A stretch of DNA of 64,000 bases. Source: CAZJWC01 sp964550125. Lineage in GTDB: Bacteria > Bacillota > Clostridia > Christensenellales > Borkfalkiaceae. The stretch covers positions 73,341 through 137,340 of the forward strand of contig CAZJWC010000004.1 in assembly GCA_964550125.1 (NCBI GenBank), written 5' to 3'. The first letter of the stretch is position 1. Each line of letters begins with the position of its first letter. Positions 53,196 through 62,327 of the stretch are shown here, one piece after another. Position numbers and translations under genes: made by a program. The notes beneath the pieces were generated by a model that was given only the letters and a program-made list of their open reading frames with translations, searched no databases and was not told the origin of the DNA.

Positions 53196-53834
53196 ATGGC
53201 TGATAAAAGACAAGCGGTTCAAAATTTAAAAAAGTGTCAACTTGATATTTTAGAGTACACCAAGAAAGTTGCATTGAGTTGCGATAAATTGTATAACCTA
53301 CATTTTTTCATGTCAGCTATTGCAAAAAAGGCTGTCGATATTATAGACGGAATAATTGACGCAAGTGAAAAAAATAATATTAGTGTACAAATCTCTTTGA
53401 TGCGACTTTTAATTGACTGCTGTCTTGCAACTAAAGCGTCAAGTATAATTGGCATTGATAGATGTGTTGGACTTATAAAGCGAGGAAAAAAGTTTGGCGA
53501 TTATAGAAATAAAGAGGACGACAGAAAACTTACGGACAGTTATTTAAAAAAAGAAATTGACAAAGACTTTAATGACTTTGAAAAACTTTATGACTGGGCT
53601 TGTAAGGGGGTACATTTCTCCGACCTTGCCCTAAAGAGTTTGTTTGTGCCGATAATTATTCCTAGTGGTGAAAAGGTTTTAACGCTAGATTTAAAGATAG
53701 GAAATAACGAACTTGCCAGTGCAATATTGACTAACTGTAAAACGACCGAAACAATCGGTAGGCTGATTATTGCAATGATGGAAAAATATATGGTTCAAAA
53801 GGGAGATTTAGGTTCTCCTGTAACAATCGAATAA
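53196..53834 (+). CDS. Uncharacterised helical protein
   Basis: 212 residues, mostly alpha-helical, no membrane segment. Features: a helical N-terminal region, 'ISLMRLLIDCCLATKASSIIG' near 70-90, 'YDWACKGVHFSDLALKSL' near 132-149. The 'R..ID...' and 'W.C...VHFS' spacing reminds me of HEPN/DUF5677-like helical bundles, but I cannot place it in a family. It starts directly behind the aminotransferase, with GGAG shared in the overlap region, and precedes spoVT. Because the ATG follows the preceding stop at once, the two are likely translationally coupled. Confidence 0.6.
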   Translation: MADKRQAVQNLKKCQLDILEYTKKVALSCDKLYNLHFFMSAIAKKAVDIIDGIIDASEKNNISVQISLMRLLIDCCLATKASSIIGIDRCVGLIKRGKKFGDYRNKEDDRKLTDSYLKKEIDKDFNDFEKLYDWACKGVHFSDLALKSLFVPIIIPSGEKVLTLDLKIGNNELASAILTNCKTTETIGRLIIAMMEKYMVQKGDLGSPVTIE

Positions 53835-53856
53835 TTGATTTTTACCTTCGTATACT
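53829..53856 (+). promoter_or_regulatory. Possible sigma-G-type promoter of spoVT
   Basis: GAATA (53829-53833), 16 bases, GTATACT (53850-53856). This is close to the forespore consensus (GYATA and CATWNTA, 17-18 apart), though imperfect. spoVT is sigma-G dependent in Bacillus. No sigma-A promoter is obvious. Confidence 0.3.
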
Positions 53857-53900
53857 TTTATTTGTGTTACACACAATAAGTTCATACGGAGGATTTTTTT

Positions 53901-54446
53901 ATGAAAGCCACAGGAATTGTGAGAAGAATTGACGAACTTGGCAGAGTTGTTATTCCCAAAGAGATTAGAAGGACTTTAAGGATTAAGGAGGGGGACCCTT
54001 TAGAGATTTTTACTGAAAGAGATGAGTTGATGCTAAAAAAATATTCTCTTATCACAACTTTAGATAACTTTGCTGAAGGTATTGCCAAATCCCTCAACGA
54101 AATGAGTGGGCATCTTTCAGTTGTGTGCGATACAGATGTGATACTCTGTGCTTATGGTGAGAATAAAAAGAGTGTTACTAATAAGGACTTATCCACAAAA
54201 CTTGTGGATATTTTAAGAGATAGAAAAAGTTATATAGCATCAAAAAAAGAGGGGGAAACAATAGTTCCTTTAAATGATAATTCAATAGAGTTTTCTGCAC
54301 AGATAATCGTTCCTATCGTTGCAGGGGGAGATTGTTTAGGCGGTGTAATTATGTTATCCACAAAGGAAGGTGTTTCCTTTGGAAGTAATGAGATAAAAAT
54401 GTGTCAGTTAACTGCTAATATTTTAGCAAATCAATTTGAAATATAA
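53901..54446 (+). CDS. spoVT: Stage V sporulation protein T
   Basis: 181 residues. An N-terminal AbrB swapped-hairpin DNA-binding domain ('GIVRRIDELGRVVIPKEIRR', residues 5-24) is followed by a GAF-like domain (about 55-180, 'ILCAYGENKKS', 'IIVPIVAGGDCLGGVIMLST'). SpoVT regulates sigma-G genes in the forespore. spoVB and yabN follow, the Bacillus order. Confidence 0.95.
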   Translation: MKATGIVRRIDELGRVVIPKEIRRTLRIKEGDPLEIFTERDELMLKKYSLITTLDNFAEGIAKSLNEMSGHLSVVCDTDVILCAYGENKKSVTNKDLSTKLVDILRDRKSYIASKKEGETIVPLNDNSIEFSAQIIVPIVAGGDCLGGVIMLSTKEGVSFGSNEIKMCQLTANILANQFEI

Positions 54447-54463
54447 AGGCGAAAGCCTTTTTA
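54445..54463 (+). terminator. GAAA-tetraloop terminator after spoVT
   Basis: AAAGGC-GAAA-GCCTTT stem with five T. Short but stabilised by a GNRA loop; leaky termination would let spoVB be read, whose ATG is eight bases away. Confidence 0.65.
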
Positions 54464-54470
54464 TACATAT

Positions 54471-56042
54471 ATGAAAACACATAGTTTTATAAAGGGTGCA
54501 TTGATAATTTCAATAGCAAGTTTTGTTGCAAAAATGATAGGTGGATTTTACAAAATTCCATTAACTAATATGATAGGAAGTTACGGTATGGGTATGTATC
54601 AACTTGTCTATCCTTTATACTGCCTATTATTAACCTTATCGGCAATAGGTTTGCCCACGGCAATTTCAAAAATTGTATCTTCTTCACTTGCTGTAAAAGA
54701 TGGTTACTCTCCAAAAAAAGTTTTAAAAAAATGTCTACTTCTCTTTGGTTGTTTGGGACTTTTAGGTAGCGTTTTAATGGCTGTTTTAAGTGGGGCTATT
54801 AGCGATTTTCAAACTAATCCCAACTTAAAATTTAGTTACCTTGCTCTTTCTCCAAGTGTTTTTATAGTTTCCCTTATTTCTTGTTTTAAGGGGTACTTTC
54901 AAGGTCAAAAAAATATGACTCCTTCTGCCCTTTGCGATGTTATTGAACAAATCGTTAAAGCAATTTTAGGGCTGTTTTTTGCTAGTTACTTTTTGCAAAA
55001 GGGTTATAGTGTAGTACGAATTTTGCCTTTTATTTTACTTTCAGTAACGGTAAGCGAAGCAATATCGCTAATGGTTATGCTTATATTTTATAGAAAAAGT
55101 AATACATTTTTTTTGTGTGGAAATAAAGAGATAAAAAGTAAACAAATTTTGGCAGTTTCTCTGCCGATAACTATTTCAGTAATTCTAACTCCCCTGTCAA
55201 GCGTGTTAGATAGTGTTTTAATAGTTAGAGGGTTATCATATATGTCCAACGCTACTTCCTTATATGGTCTGTTTTCAGGTTGTGCGTTAACTATAATCAA
55301 CTTGCCTGTGTCGATTTGTTATGGTGTTGCCGTTTCAATCGTTCCTATCCTGTCAACATATTTTGCAAAAGGTGAGATGAAAAAAGCAAATGATAAGATT
55401 TTGCTTGCTTTTAAGATAACAAGTTTAATTGCATTGCCAACAAGCATTTTCATTTTGTTTTATCCTACGCAAATAGTTTCCTTTTTATTTAGAAATTTGC
55501 CTGTCGAGAGTATTGCAATATCGTCAACATTGTTAAAGAATATGTGGTTAGTTCCCTTTTGTCTTGCAAATGTGCAAACTTTATCTTCATGTCTAGCAGG
55601 AATAGGGAAAACAAGAAAATCAATATTTGCATTATTGATAGGCATTATAGCAAAAACAATAATTATTTTAACCTTTATAAGAAATGAAAATTATAATATT
55701 CAAGCAGGTGCTTTTGCTACTTTTGTTTGTTATTTAATTGCAGGAATTTTTGTTTTGTTGTATAGTATTAAAGGAAAAAATTTATTATCTGCCCTAACTT
55801 TCATTATGCAAACGGCAATAATTTCAATCATTTCAGTTATTTTTGTAAACCAAATAAGTAGTCAAAACATAATTGTAGTGGGGATTGCTTACCTTTTATT
55901 TTATGGAAGTTTAAGTTACTTGTTAGCTGTGTTTAATTCAAGAAACAGCAAAAGTCTTGTTAGGGTTGATTGTGGAGTTCAAAATGAAAATTTATATTGT
56001 AGGACTTGGACAAAAAGACGGAGATATTTCGATTTCAAGTAA
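54471..56042 (+). CDS. spoVB: SpoVB-like MOP-superfamily flippase
   Basis: 523 residues with 14 predicted helices. 'FIKGALIISIASFVAKMIGGFYKIPLTNMIG' at the start is typical of SpoVB/MurJ-type lipid flippases (MOP superfamily). SpoVB is required for spore cortex formation, moving lipid II or a related precursor. The last ~20 residues (from about 500) are read through the start of yabN in another frame and are not family-like, so the true end is as annotated but the tail is unusual. No SD precedes the ATG. Confidence 0.85.
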   Translation: MKTHSFIKGALIISIASFVAKMIGGFYKIPLTNMIGSYGMGMYQLVYPLYCLLLTLSAIGLPTAISKIVSSSLAVKDGYSPKKVLKKCLLLFGCLGLLGSVLMAVLSGAISDFQTNPNLKFSYLALSPSVFIVSLISCFKGYFQGQKNMTPSALCDVIEQIVKAILGLFFASYFLQKGYSVVRILPFILLSVTVSEAISLMVMLIFYRKSNTFFLCGNKEIKSKQILAVSLPITISVILTPLSSVLDSVLIVRGLSYMSNATSLYGLFSGCALTIINLPVSICYGVAVSIVPILSTYFAKGEMKKANDKILLAFKITSLIALPTSIFILFYPTQIVSFLFRNLPVESIAISSTLLKNMWLVPFCLANVQTLSSCLAGIGKTRKSIFALLIGIIAKTIIILTFIRNENYNIQAGAFATFVCYLIAGIFVLLYSIKGKNLLSALTFIMQTAIISIISVIFVNQISSQNIIVVGIAYLLFYGSLSYLLAVFNSRNSKSLVRVDCGVQNENLYCRTWTKRRRYFDFK

Positions 56043-57402
56043 AAACCTTTTGCAAAGTGGAAAAAAAATAGTTGTAAGGACTACTTTAACAAATTCATTT
56101 GATAATGTTAAAAATCTCTCAGTAGATTATATCTCTCTTGACTTCGTATATGAAAAATCAAGAAATTTTGATACTTTATCAAAAAATCTAGCCAACGAGG
56201 TTTTAAACCTTGCAAAGAGTGAGGAAGTTGTGTACTGCGTAGATGGGGCAGTTAGTGAAGATAATTCAGCCAAAGAGATTATAAAAAGACATAAAGAGGT
56301 CGAGGTTTTTGAGGGCGTTTCAAAGGTAAGTGCGTTCCTATCTCTTTCAAATATTTCATCGTCAAAATGTAGTAGTGTTTCAGCCTATGAGGTTGCAGAT
56401 TTTTCATTTAATAGTTTACCCGTAGTTGTATATGATATAGATAGTAGTTTTTTGGCAGGAGATATTAAACTTAAATTATGTTCTGCATATGGCGATGAAG
56501 CAAAGGCAACTTTTATATGCAATAATAAATCTAAAAAGATTTCTCTTTTTGAACTTGATAGGCAAAAAGAATATAACTATTCTTGTGGGGTTGTAATTGA
56601 TGAAATTCCCTTAAAATCAAAGGAAAGGTTTTCTTTTGCTGACCTTGTTAAAATAATTATGCGCCTGCGTGAACCTGATGGCTGTCCTTGGGATAGGGGG
56701 CAAACAAACGAGAGTATTCGTATTTGTGCCATTGAAGAAGCGTACGAACTTGTTGAGGGAATTGAACTTGATGATGACGATAAGATTCTTGAAGAAAGTG
56801 GGGACGTTTTACTGCAAGCAGTTTTTCATGCAGTAATTAAGGAAGAACAAGGTGCTTTTTCGGTAGATGATATGCTTTCAGCATTGTGTAAAAAACTTGT
56901 TGATAGACACTCTCACATTTTTGGAGATGATAAAGCAAATGATGAAAAACAAGCCTTAAATGTTTGGGAAAAGAATAAAAGCATTGAAAAAAATCAAAAT
57001 ACTGCTAGCGATGCAATCAATGATATTCCTAAAAATTTACCCTCTGCAATGTTCGCTCAAAAAGTACAAAAGCGTGCAGGGAAAAGTGGTTTTGACTACA
57101 AAGATGTGAACCAAGCCATTGAGGATTTATTGAGTGAACTTGAAGAATTGAAAGTGGCACTTTCAAATAAAAATGAAAAAGAAATTGCAAGCGAAGCAGG
57201 AGATGTGCTTTTTTCTGCAGTTAATATTGCAAGAAAATCAAATGTTGACAGTGAAATTTCCTTAAGAGATAGTGCAAATAAGTTTGCAAAACGCTTTATT
57301 GAAATGGAAAAAATTGTCATCTCTCAAGGAAAAACTTTAAGCGAAATGAGTCTTGAAGAAATGGAAAGTTACTATAAATTAGCAAAAGAAAATTTGAAGT
57401 AA
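55984..57402 (+). CDS. yabN: YabN-like: tetrapyrrole methylase-like + MazG
   Basis: 472 residues from ATG 55984 (GGAG upstream), overlapping spoVB by 59 bases. Residues 1-215 have the fold outline of tetrapyrrole methylases ('KIYIVGLGQKDGDIS') but lack the usual PxHP/SAM-binding segment (a 'VDGAVSEDNSAKEII' stretch sits there), so that half may be inactive. Residues 225-470 carry MazG with the metal motif EEAYE...E..D ('AIEEAYELVEG...EESGDVLLQ'), and a second MazG half. MazG hydrolyses abnormal NTPs. Confidence 0.87.
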   Translation: MKIYIVGLGQKDGDISISSKNLLQSGKKIVVRTTLTNSFDNVKNLSVDYISLDFVYEKSRNFDTLSKNLANEVLNLAKSEEVVYCVDGAVSEDNSAKEIIKRHKEVEVFEGVSKVSAFLSLSNISSSKCSSVSAYEVADFSFNSLPVVVYDIDSSFLAGDIKLKLCSAYGDEAKATFICNNKSKKISLFELDRQKEYNYSCGVVIDEIPLKSKERFSFADLVKIIMRLREPDGCPWDRGQTNESIRICAIEEAYELVEGIELDDDDKILEESGDVLLQAVFHAVIKEEQGAFSVDDMLSALCKKLVDRHSHIFGDDKANDEKQALNVWEKNKSIEKNQNTASDAINDIPKNLPSAMFAQKVQKRAGKSGFDYKDVNQAIEDLLSELEELKVALSNKNEKEIASEAGDVLFSAVNIARKSNVDSEISLRDSANKFAKRFIEMEKIVISQGKTLSEMSLEEMESYYKLAKENLK

Positions 57403-57403
57403 A

Positions 57404-58357
57404 ATGGAATTACATAATATTAAACTAGGAAATTTAATAATAAAAAACAACCTATTTTTAGCCCCATTAGCAGGATATACCGATTGCGTGTTTCGTGATA
57501 TTTGCTACGATTTTGGTGCAGGACTTGCCTTTACTGAAATGGTAAGTGCAAAGGGCTTGAAGTATGACAGTGAAAAGACAAAGGAACTTCTTTTGTTAGA
57601 TAATAATCCTATTCACGCCGTTCAAATTTTTGGCAATGAGCCTGAAACAATGCGTTTCGCTTGTGAAAATGAAGTGTTAAATGACTATCAAATTGTTGAT
57701 ATAAATATGGGGTGTCCTGTGCCAAAGGTTTATAAAAACGGTGAAGGAAGTGCACTTTTAGGAGATATTCATCTCGCTGAAAAAATTATTAAAGAGTGTA
57801 AAAAAAGTGGAAAAATAATAACCGTTAAATTTAGAATAGGACTTGACGATAACAAGTATATTACCCAGGATTTTGCAAAGATGTGTGAAGATGCGGGTGC
57901 CGACTTGATTACTATACACGGAAGGACTAGAAAAGCTATTTATAATGGTGAGGTACACTTTGATGAGATAGCAAAAGCGAAGCAAGTCGTTTCAATCCCT
58001 GTTATAGCAAATGGTGGAGTTTTTGATAAAGAAGATGCAAATTTGCTATTGAATAATACGGGTGCAGATGGTATAATGATTGCAAGAGGTGCTTTATTTA
58101 ATCCTCATCTTTTTAGTCAAATTGTGTTTAATAAAGATAAAAAAGAGTGGGATAGAAAAAATACAATTTTCTCTCAAATATCTCAAATGGAAAAATACTT
58201 TGATAGTCATTATGTTTTGGTGCAAATGCGTAAAATGGCTGTTTTCTATTTGAAGGGGGAAAGAAATATGAATAAGTATAAGGATAGAATTTTTCGTTCA
58301 GTCTCCATTGATGAACTGAAAATGATATTGATGGAATTGTTTGAAAATTTGTCCTAA
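57404..58357 (+). CDS. dusB: tRNA-dihydrouridine synthase
   Basis: 317 residues with an FMN-binding TIM barrel: 'LFLAPLAGYTDCVFR', 'VQIFGNEP', the catalytic cysteine region 'DINMGCPVPKV' and 'ITIHGRTRKA...VIANGGVF'. It reduces uridines in the tRNA D-loop. The C-terminal RNA-binding helical part is short. Starts one base after yabN with a weak SD. Confidence 0.93.
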   Translation: MELHNIKLGNLIIKNNLFLAPLAGYTDCVFRDICYDFGAGLAFTEMVSAKGLKYDSEKTKELLLLDNNPIHAVQIFGNEPETMRFACENEVLNDYQIVDINMGCPVPKVYKNGEGSALLGDIHLAEKIIKECKKSGKIITVKFRIGLDDNKYITQDFAKMCEDAGADLITIHGRTRKAIYNGEVHFDEIAKAKQVVSIPVIANGGVFDKEDANLLLNNTGADGIMIARGALFNPHLFSQIVFNKDKKEWDRKNTIFSQISQMEKYFDSHYVLVQMRKMAVFYLKGERNMNKYKDRIFRSVSIDELKMILMELFENLS

Positions 58358-58375
58358 TTTTATTTGGAGAGATAA

Positions 58376-58918
58376 ATGCAAAAAGACTTTTTTAAAATAG
58401 CATTTAGAGTTGCCAGTGGAATATTGCTTTTAATTGTTGTATCTTATATATTTTCAAATTCGTTGCAAGTTGCTTCAAAATCTACTTCTGCATCACAAAG
58501 CGTTACTAACAAAATTCAAAATGTAGTAAATTCAGTAGGGATAGATAAGACGATTAAGGAAAGCAATGTGCGTGTGTTTGCTCATTTTTTTGAGTTTTTT
58601 GTTTTAGGAATAAGTGCATTTTTCTTCTACTTTTCTTTTAAAAGATACGGCTGTTATAATATTAAAATAAGTCTTGTTTTTCATAGATTTACTTTGCTTT
58701 TCTCATTTCTATTTTCGGTTTTTATCGCTATTGTTGATGAAGTAATTCAACTTTTTGTAGATGGCAGAGTGTTTGAAATTAAAGATATACTAGTTGACAC
58801 GCTAGGTGGATTTTTTGGTGTAGTTCTGTCTTTCTTTTGTTGTTTTTGGATACTTAAATTAGTTTATACATATAGAGCAAAGAAGATAGCAAAGGAAGAA
58901 AGCGATTATTCCTTGTAA
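58376..58918 (+). CDS. VanZ-like family protein
   Basis: 180 residues with about four hydrophobic helices. 'SNVRVFAHFFEFFVLGISAFF' and 'VDEVIQLFVDGRVFEIKDILVDTLGGFFGV' (ending with the VanZ D..D.....G pattern) are family hallmarks. VanZ gives low-level teicoplanin resistance, but most chromosomal relatives have no known role. Its last 60 bases overlap the opposing ylbJ end, convergent. Confidence 0.88.
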   Translation: MQKDFFKIAFRVASGILLLIVVSYIFSNSLQVASKSTSASQSVTNKIQNVVNSVGIDKTIKESNVRVFAHFFEFFVLGISAFFFYFSFKRYGCYNIKISLVFHRFTLLFSFLFSVFIAIVDEVIQLFVDGRVFEIKDILVDTLGGFFGVVLSFFCCFWILKLVYTYRAKKIAKEESDYSL

Positions 58919-59839
58919 AAATTTTAAAAGTAAAAAATAACTAATTTTAACTTCACTCTTTTTTAAGTAATAGATTTGTTGCGAGAGTATTGAAATTCCT
59001 CCAAAAGTTATTAAAAAACAAGCAAGTGCATAGGACAATACTCCTTGGTAGTTTGAAAGTAAAACACAACCTGTAGTGCTTTCAATAAGCCCTGATACAA
59101 AAGCAAGTGCTAAAAGATTACTACAATTAAAGGGCTTTAAAATAAGGCAAACAAGCATAGCAAAAGGCATTAAAACATACCAGTTTGTGAGCATTTTAAT
59201 TAAAGTGTAAAATAGAGTTATAAAACCACCTACACTTAAAATTGAAGTGATTGCAGAGTAAACACTTTCGCCTATAATGTTGTCCACATTTTTATAAGAC
59301 AAAAATCCCGTTGTTTGAATGCCATCTTCCTTTTTGTAAAGTCTAAATATAATGCCACAAATAAAAACGGAAAAAACATGGCATATAAAAATCAATATAC
59401 CAACAAAACTGTTTTTAAACATATTTGTTCCTACAGTTCCTATTACATAAATAGGACCTGATGTCGAACATAGGGGACTCATCTTTGTGCTCTCATTTTT
59501 AGTGATTAAGCCGTTTTCTTTTAAATCGTATATCACCCTACTGCCAACGGGATAACCTGAAATTAAACTCATAAAAATGCAGTATGAACTTATTCCGTTT
59601 AAGTTAAAAAGTCTTTTGGTCAATGGTGAAAATTTGTTTGATAGATTAGAAATATAGTTAAGTTTGTTCATAAGCGAACTTAAAAATAAAAAGGGAAATA
59701 GACTAGGTAATACGCTATTACACCAAAGTAAAATGCCCTCTTTACAAATTGAGGAATACTTTTCAGGAAAGGCAATTAAAGTTGCTATAATGCAAATTAT
59801 AAATAATATAACTGTAAACTTATAAAATTTTTTAAACAT
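58859..59839 (-). CDS. ylbJ: Sporulation integral membrane protein YlbJ
   Basis: 326 residues with about eight helices. 'WCNSVLPSLFPFLFLSSLM', 'SLISGYPVGSRVIYDL', 'MSPLCSTSGPIYVIGTVG' and 'VSGLIESTTG' match YlbJ/nucleoside-recognition proteins. In Bacillus ylbJ is a sigma-E gene needed for heat-resistant spores. The coding 3' end overlaps the VanZ gene by 60 bases. Confidence 0.88.
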   Translation of the reverse strand: MFKKFYKFTVILFIICIIATLIAFPEKYSSICKEGILLWCNSVLPSLFPFLFLSSLMNKLNYISNLSNKFSPLTKRLFNLNGISSYCIFMSLISGYPVGSRVIYDLKENGLITKNESTKMSPLCSTSGPIYVIGTVGTNMFKNSFVGILIFICHVFSVFICGIIFRLYKKEDGIQTTGFLSYKNVDNIIGESVYSAITSILSVGGFITLFYTLIKMLTNWYVLMPFAMLVCLILKPFNCSNLLALAFVSGLIESTTGCVLLSNYQGVLSYALACFLITFGGISILSQQIYYLKKSEVKISYFLLLKFLQGIIAFFLCYLLCSICIN

Positions 59840-59870
59840 AAACTATTCTATTTTGAATAAGGGGAAATAT

Positions 59871-60674
59871 ATGATAAATAAACCAACTAAAAAACTAGGC
59901 ATTGTTTTAGGGGGAGGGGGAGTAAGAGGCTTTGCCCATTTTGGATTTTTACAAGTTCTTGAGGAGGCGGGTATTAATCCACATTGCATTTCGGGTATTT
60001 CAATCGGTGCGTTTGCAGGTGCCTGTTTTTGTATGGGAATACCTATGCGTGAGTGTAAGAAGGAAATTATCAAGTTAAGTTCAAGCAGAGAGGTGGACTT
60101 TACAACTGCTCCTATTTCTACTAACGCATTAATTAAATGCCGTAAATTTAGACGAACTATGTCTTCAATGCTTGGTGATACAAAGTTTAACCAACTTAAA
60201 GTACCTTTTACTTGTAGTGCTGTTGATATTATGAGTGGCGATTTAGTTAACTTTAGGTCAGGGCGGGTGGCTGATGCAGTTTTAGCATCAAGCAATTTTC
60301 CCGTTATTTTAAAACCATATCAACTTGGCAATAGCTTTTATGTTGACGGAACTGCAAGAATGCGTCTTCCCATAAAACAATGTAGGCAAATGGGGTGTGA
60401 TGTTATTCTTTGTGTTGATGTGGTTGGTAAACAACTTGAACCGTATAAGTTTGAAAACAACGTTTATGATATTGTTTTTAGATTACTCAATATAGCCGAT
60501 ATGAACGCACACAAAATGAACGTACATATTTACGATAAATATGTTGATATGATGTTAGTACCAGATATGAATGATGTTTTTCAGTATAAGTTTAAGGATT
60601 TAGAAGTTCCATATGACGAAGGCTATGCTATGGGTATAAATGTGCTTGATAGAATAAGTGATATGATTTTATAG
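59871..60674 (+). CDS. Patatin-like phospholipase
   Basis: 267 residues from ATG 59871 (AAGGGGAAA upstream; the frame extends to TTG 59853). Oxyanion loop 'GIVLGGGGVRGFAHFGF', nucleophile motif GxSxG as 'GISIG' (about 48) and the catalytic Asp in 'VDGTARMRLP' (about 160) are all present. Such enzymes deacylate phospholipids or other lipids. Substrate unknown. The rarA fragment follows after seven bases. Confidence 0.92.
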   Translation: MINKPTKKLGIVLGGGGVRGFAHFGFLQVLEEAGINPHCISGISIGAFAGACFCMGIPMRECKKEIIKLSSSREVDFTTAPISTNALIKCRKFRRTMSSMLGDTKFNQLKVPFTCSAVDIMSGDLVNFRSGRVADAVLASSNFPVILKPYQLGNSFYVDGTARMRLPIKQCRQMGCDVILCVDVVGKQLEPYKFENNVYDIVFRLLNIADMNAHKMNVHIYDKYVDMMLVPDMNDVFQYKFKDLEVPYDEGYAMGINVLDRISDMIL

Positions 60675-60681
60675 GAGAAAT

Positions 60682-61587
60682 ATGGATTTATTTGATTTTT
60701 TGGGAAACGAACATAAAGCCCAACCACTAGCCGAGAGGATGCGAGCAAATAAACTAGATGATTTTGTTGGGCAGACGCATATTGTCTATCCAAATAGTTT
60801 ACTGCGCCGTGCGATAAAAATGGATAATTTGGGTAGCTGTATTTTTTGGGGACCTCCAGGTTGTGGAAAGACGACTCTTGCTAATATAATTGCCTCTACA
60901 ACAAATGGAAATTTTATTAAAATGAACGCCGTTCAAGCAGGGGTCGCTGATGTAAAAAAGGCAGTCGAAGATGCAAAAACTTTGTTAAAAATGTCAGGCA
61001 AAAGAACCTATCTTATGCTTGACGAGTGTCATAGATTTAATAAGGCACAACTTGATTCATTGCTTCCTTCAATGGAACAAGGTACGATTATTTTTATAGG
61101 TTCAACTACGGTTAATCCATATGTTTCGTTAACTCCGGCTATTGTTTCAAGATGTCGAATTTTTGAGTTTAGACGACTTGATAAAGAGGACATAATAAAA
61201 GCCTTGCATAAGGCTTTAACACATAAAAACGGACTTAAAGATTATAAAGTTGATATTGAAGAAAGTGCTATCGAACATATCGCAAATGTGTCTGCAGGTG
61301 ATTTGCGTGTGGCATATAATGCTCTTGAAATGGCAGTTATTACAACACAGGCTAATCCAGACGGAAGTATAAAAGTTACTCTTAAAGATGCAGAGGAGTC
61401 AATTCAGCGTAAGGCGTTGTCGTATGACGATGATATGTATTATGATATGCTGTCAGCGTTTTGTAAAAGTTTGCGAGGAAGTGATCCAAATTCTGCTCTC
61501 TACTACTCAATGCGCTTGATTGAGGGTGGGTGCGACCCCATGATTATTGCAAGAAGGTTGGTTGCTCACTCTGCTGAAGTAGTGTGA
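60682..61587 (+). pseudogene. rarA: rarA (mgsA), 3'-truncated
   Basis: 301 residues of a normally ~410-440-residue AAA+ protein. Walker A 'WGPPGCGKTTLA' (about 52), Walker B 'LMLDECHRF', sensor regions and the beginning of the C-terminal domain are intact. It stops right after 'ARRLVAHSAE', where the second copy downstream continues with a further ~110 residues including the conserved 'NAVLQASAALYALDHLGMPEG' segment, so the tetramerisation region is lost. Codon style matches the upstream chromosome. The native 3' end is expected beyond the window if this is an insertion. It may still make a short ATPase. Confidence 0.88.
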
Positions 61588-62327
61588 CACATTGTGCAAG
61601 ACAAACAACACTAGAAATAGTAAGGTATATCCCACTCAATAATAAGAAAACTTTAATAAATGTAGAGAATGATGAGCGACTTGATATGGAACAGGCAGTA
61701 TTAGAGTTCTGCAAACAACCAAGAAGCTTAGATGAAATAAAAGATTATACAAAACTAGAAACAACCAGAGATGCCGTTAGAAGGCATTTTATAAACCCAT
61801 TATTAAGAGATGGTAGGTTAAAATACACGCATAATTATAAATGTCATTATAACCAAAGATACATAAATTCGCAGGTGGATGTCACACCAGAAATGCTTAT
61901 AAATATACACAAAACAGCAGACAAACTAACACCTAAGAGAATGGAAATGATATTGGAATTATGCAAAGAACCTAAAGGTATAAAAGAAATAGAAAAACAC
62001 ATAGAAACAACGAATGCAAGACAGTATGTTGCTGAACTTATGAAACAGGGCAAACTAAAATTCACAATACCAAGTTCACCATACAGCAACAAGCAAAAAT
62101 ATATAAACTCTGAAGTAGAGTACAAAACTTACGAAGAAAGTGATATTATAGAATTTTGTAAAGAACCAAGAACAAAAAGTGAAATAGCAAAACAATTCAA
62201 TATGACAGAGTGTATAAGAAAGAGAATGGTAAATAGATTATTGGATAAGGGGCTTATAGATTACACAGAACAAAGCAAACAACTTGGAATATATGATGGA
62301 AATAGGAGATTAATTAAAATTGGATAA
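61584..62327 (+). CDS. Protein with three winged-helix repeats
   Basis: 247 residues if started at GTG 61584; ATG 61686 (213 residues) starts just before the first repeat and may be the true start, so the first ~34 codons could be a leftover of another gene. Three similar units start 'AVLEFCKQPRSLDEI', 'MILELCKEPKGIKEI' and 'IIEFCKEPRTKSEI', each followed by a recognition helix and a basic 'LL..G.L.YT' wing. Similar units close AlbA_2/RecG-like ATP-binding and other phage or plasmid-borne proteins, but no ATPase part is present here. DNA binding is inferred. It overlaps the next rarA by eight bases (TAA inside its start). The codons (ATA for Ile, AGA for Arg) differ from upstream genes. Confidence 0.65.
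   Translation: MTHCARQTTLEIVRYIPLNNKKTLINVENDERLDMEQAVLEFCKQPRSLDEIKDYTKLETTRDAVRRHFINPLLRDGRLKYTHNYKCHYNQRYINSQVDVTPEMLINIHKTADKLTPKRMEMILELCKEPKGIKEIEKHIETTNARQYVAELMKQGKLKFTIPSSPYSNKQKYINSEVEYKTYEESDIIEFCKEPRTKSEIAKQFNMTECIRKRMVNRLLDKGLIDYTEQSKQLGIYDGNRRLIKIG

Noticed and set aside
61584..61685. First 34 codons of the winged-helix frame as a genuine start
   Set aside because: GTG 61584 has no SD and overlaps the truncated rarA stop; the residues are not part of the repeats. It is kept in the coordinates only as the longest open frame.
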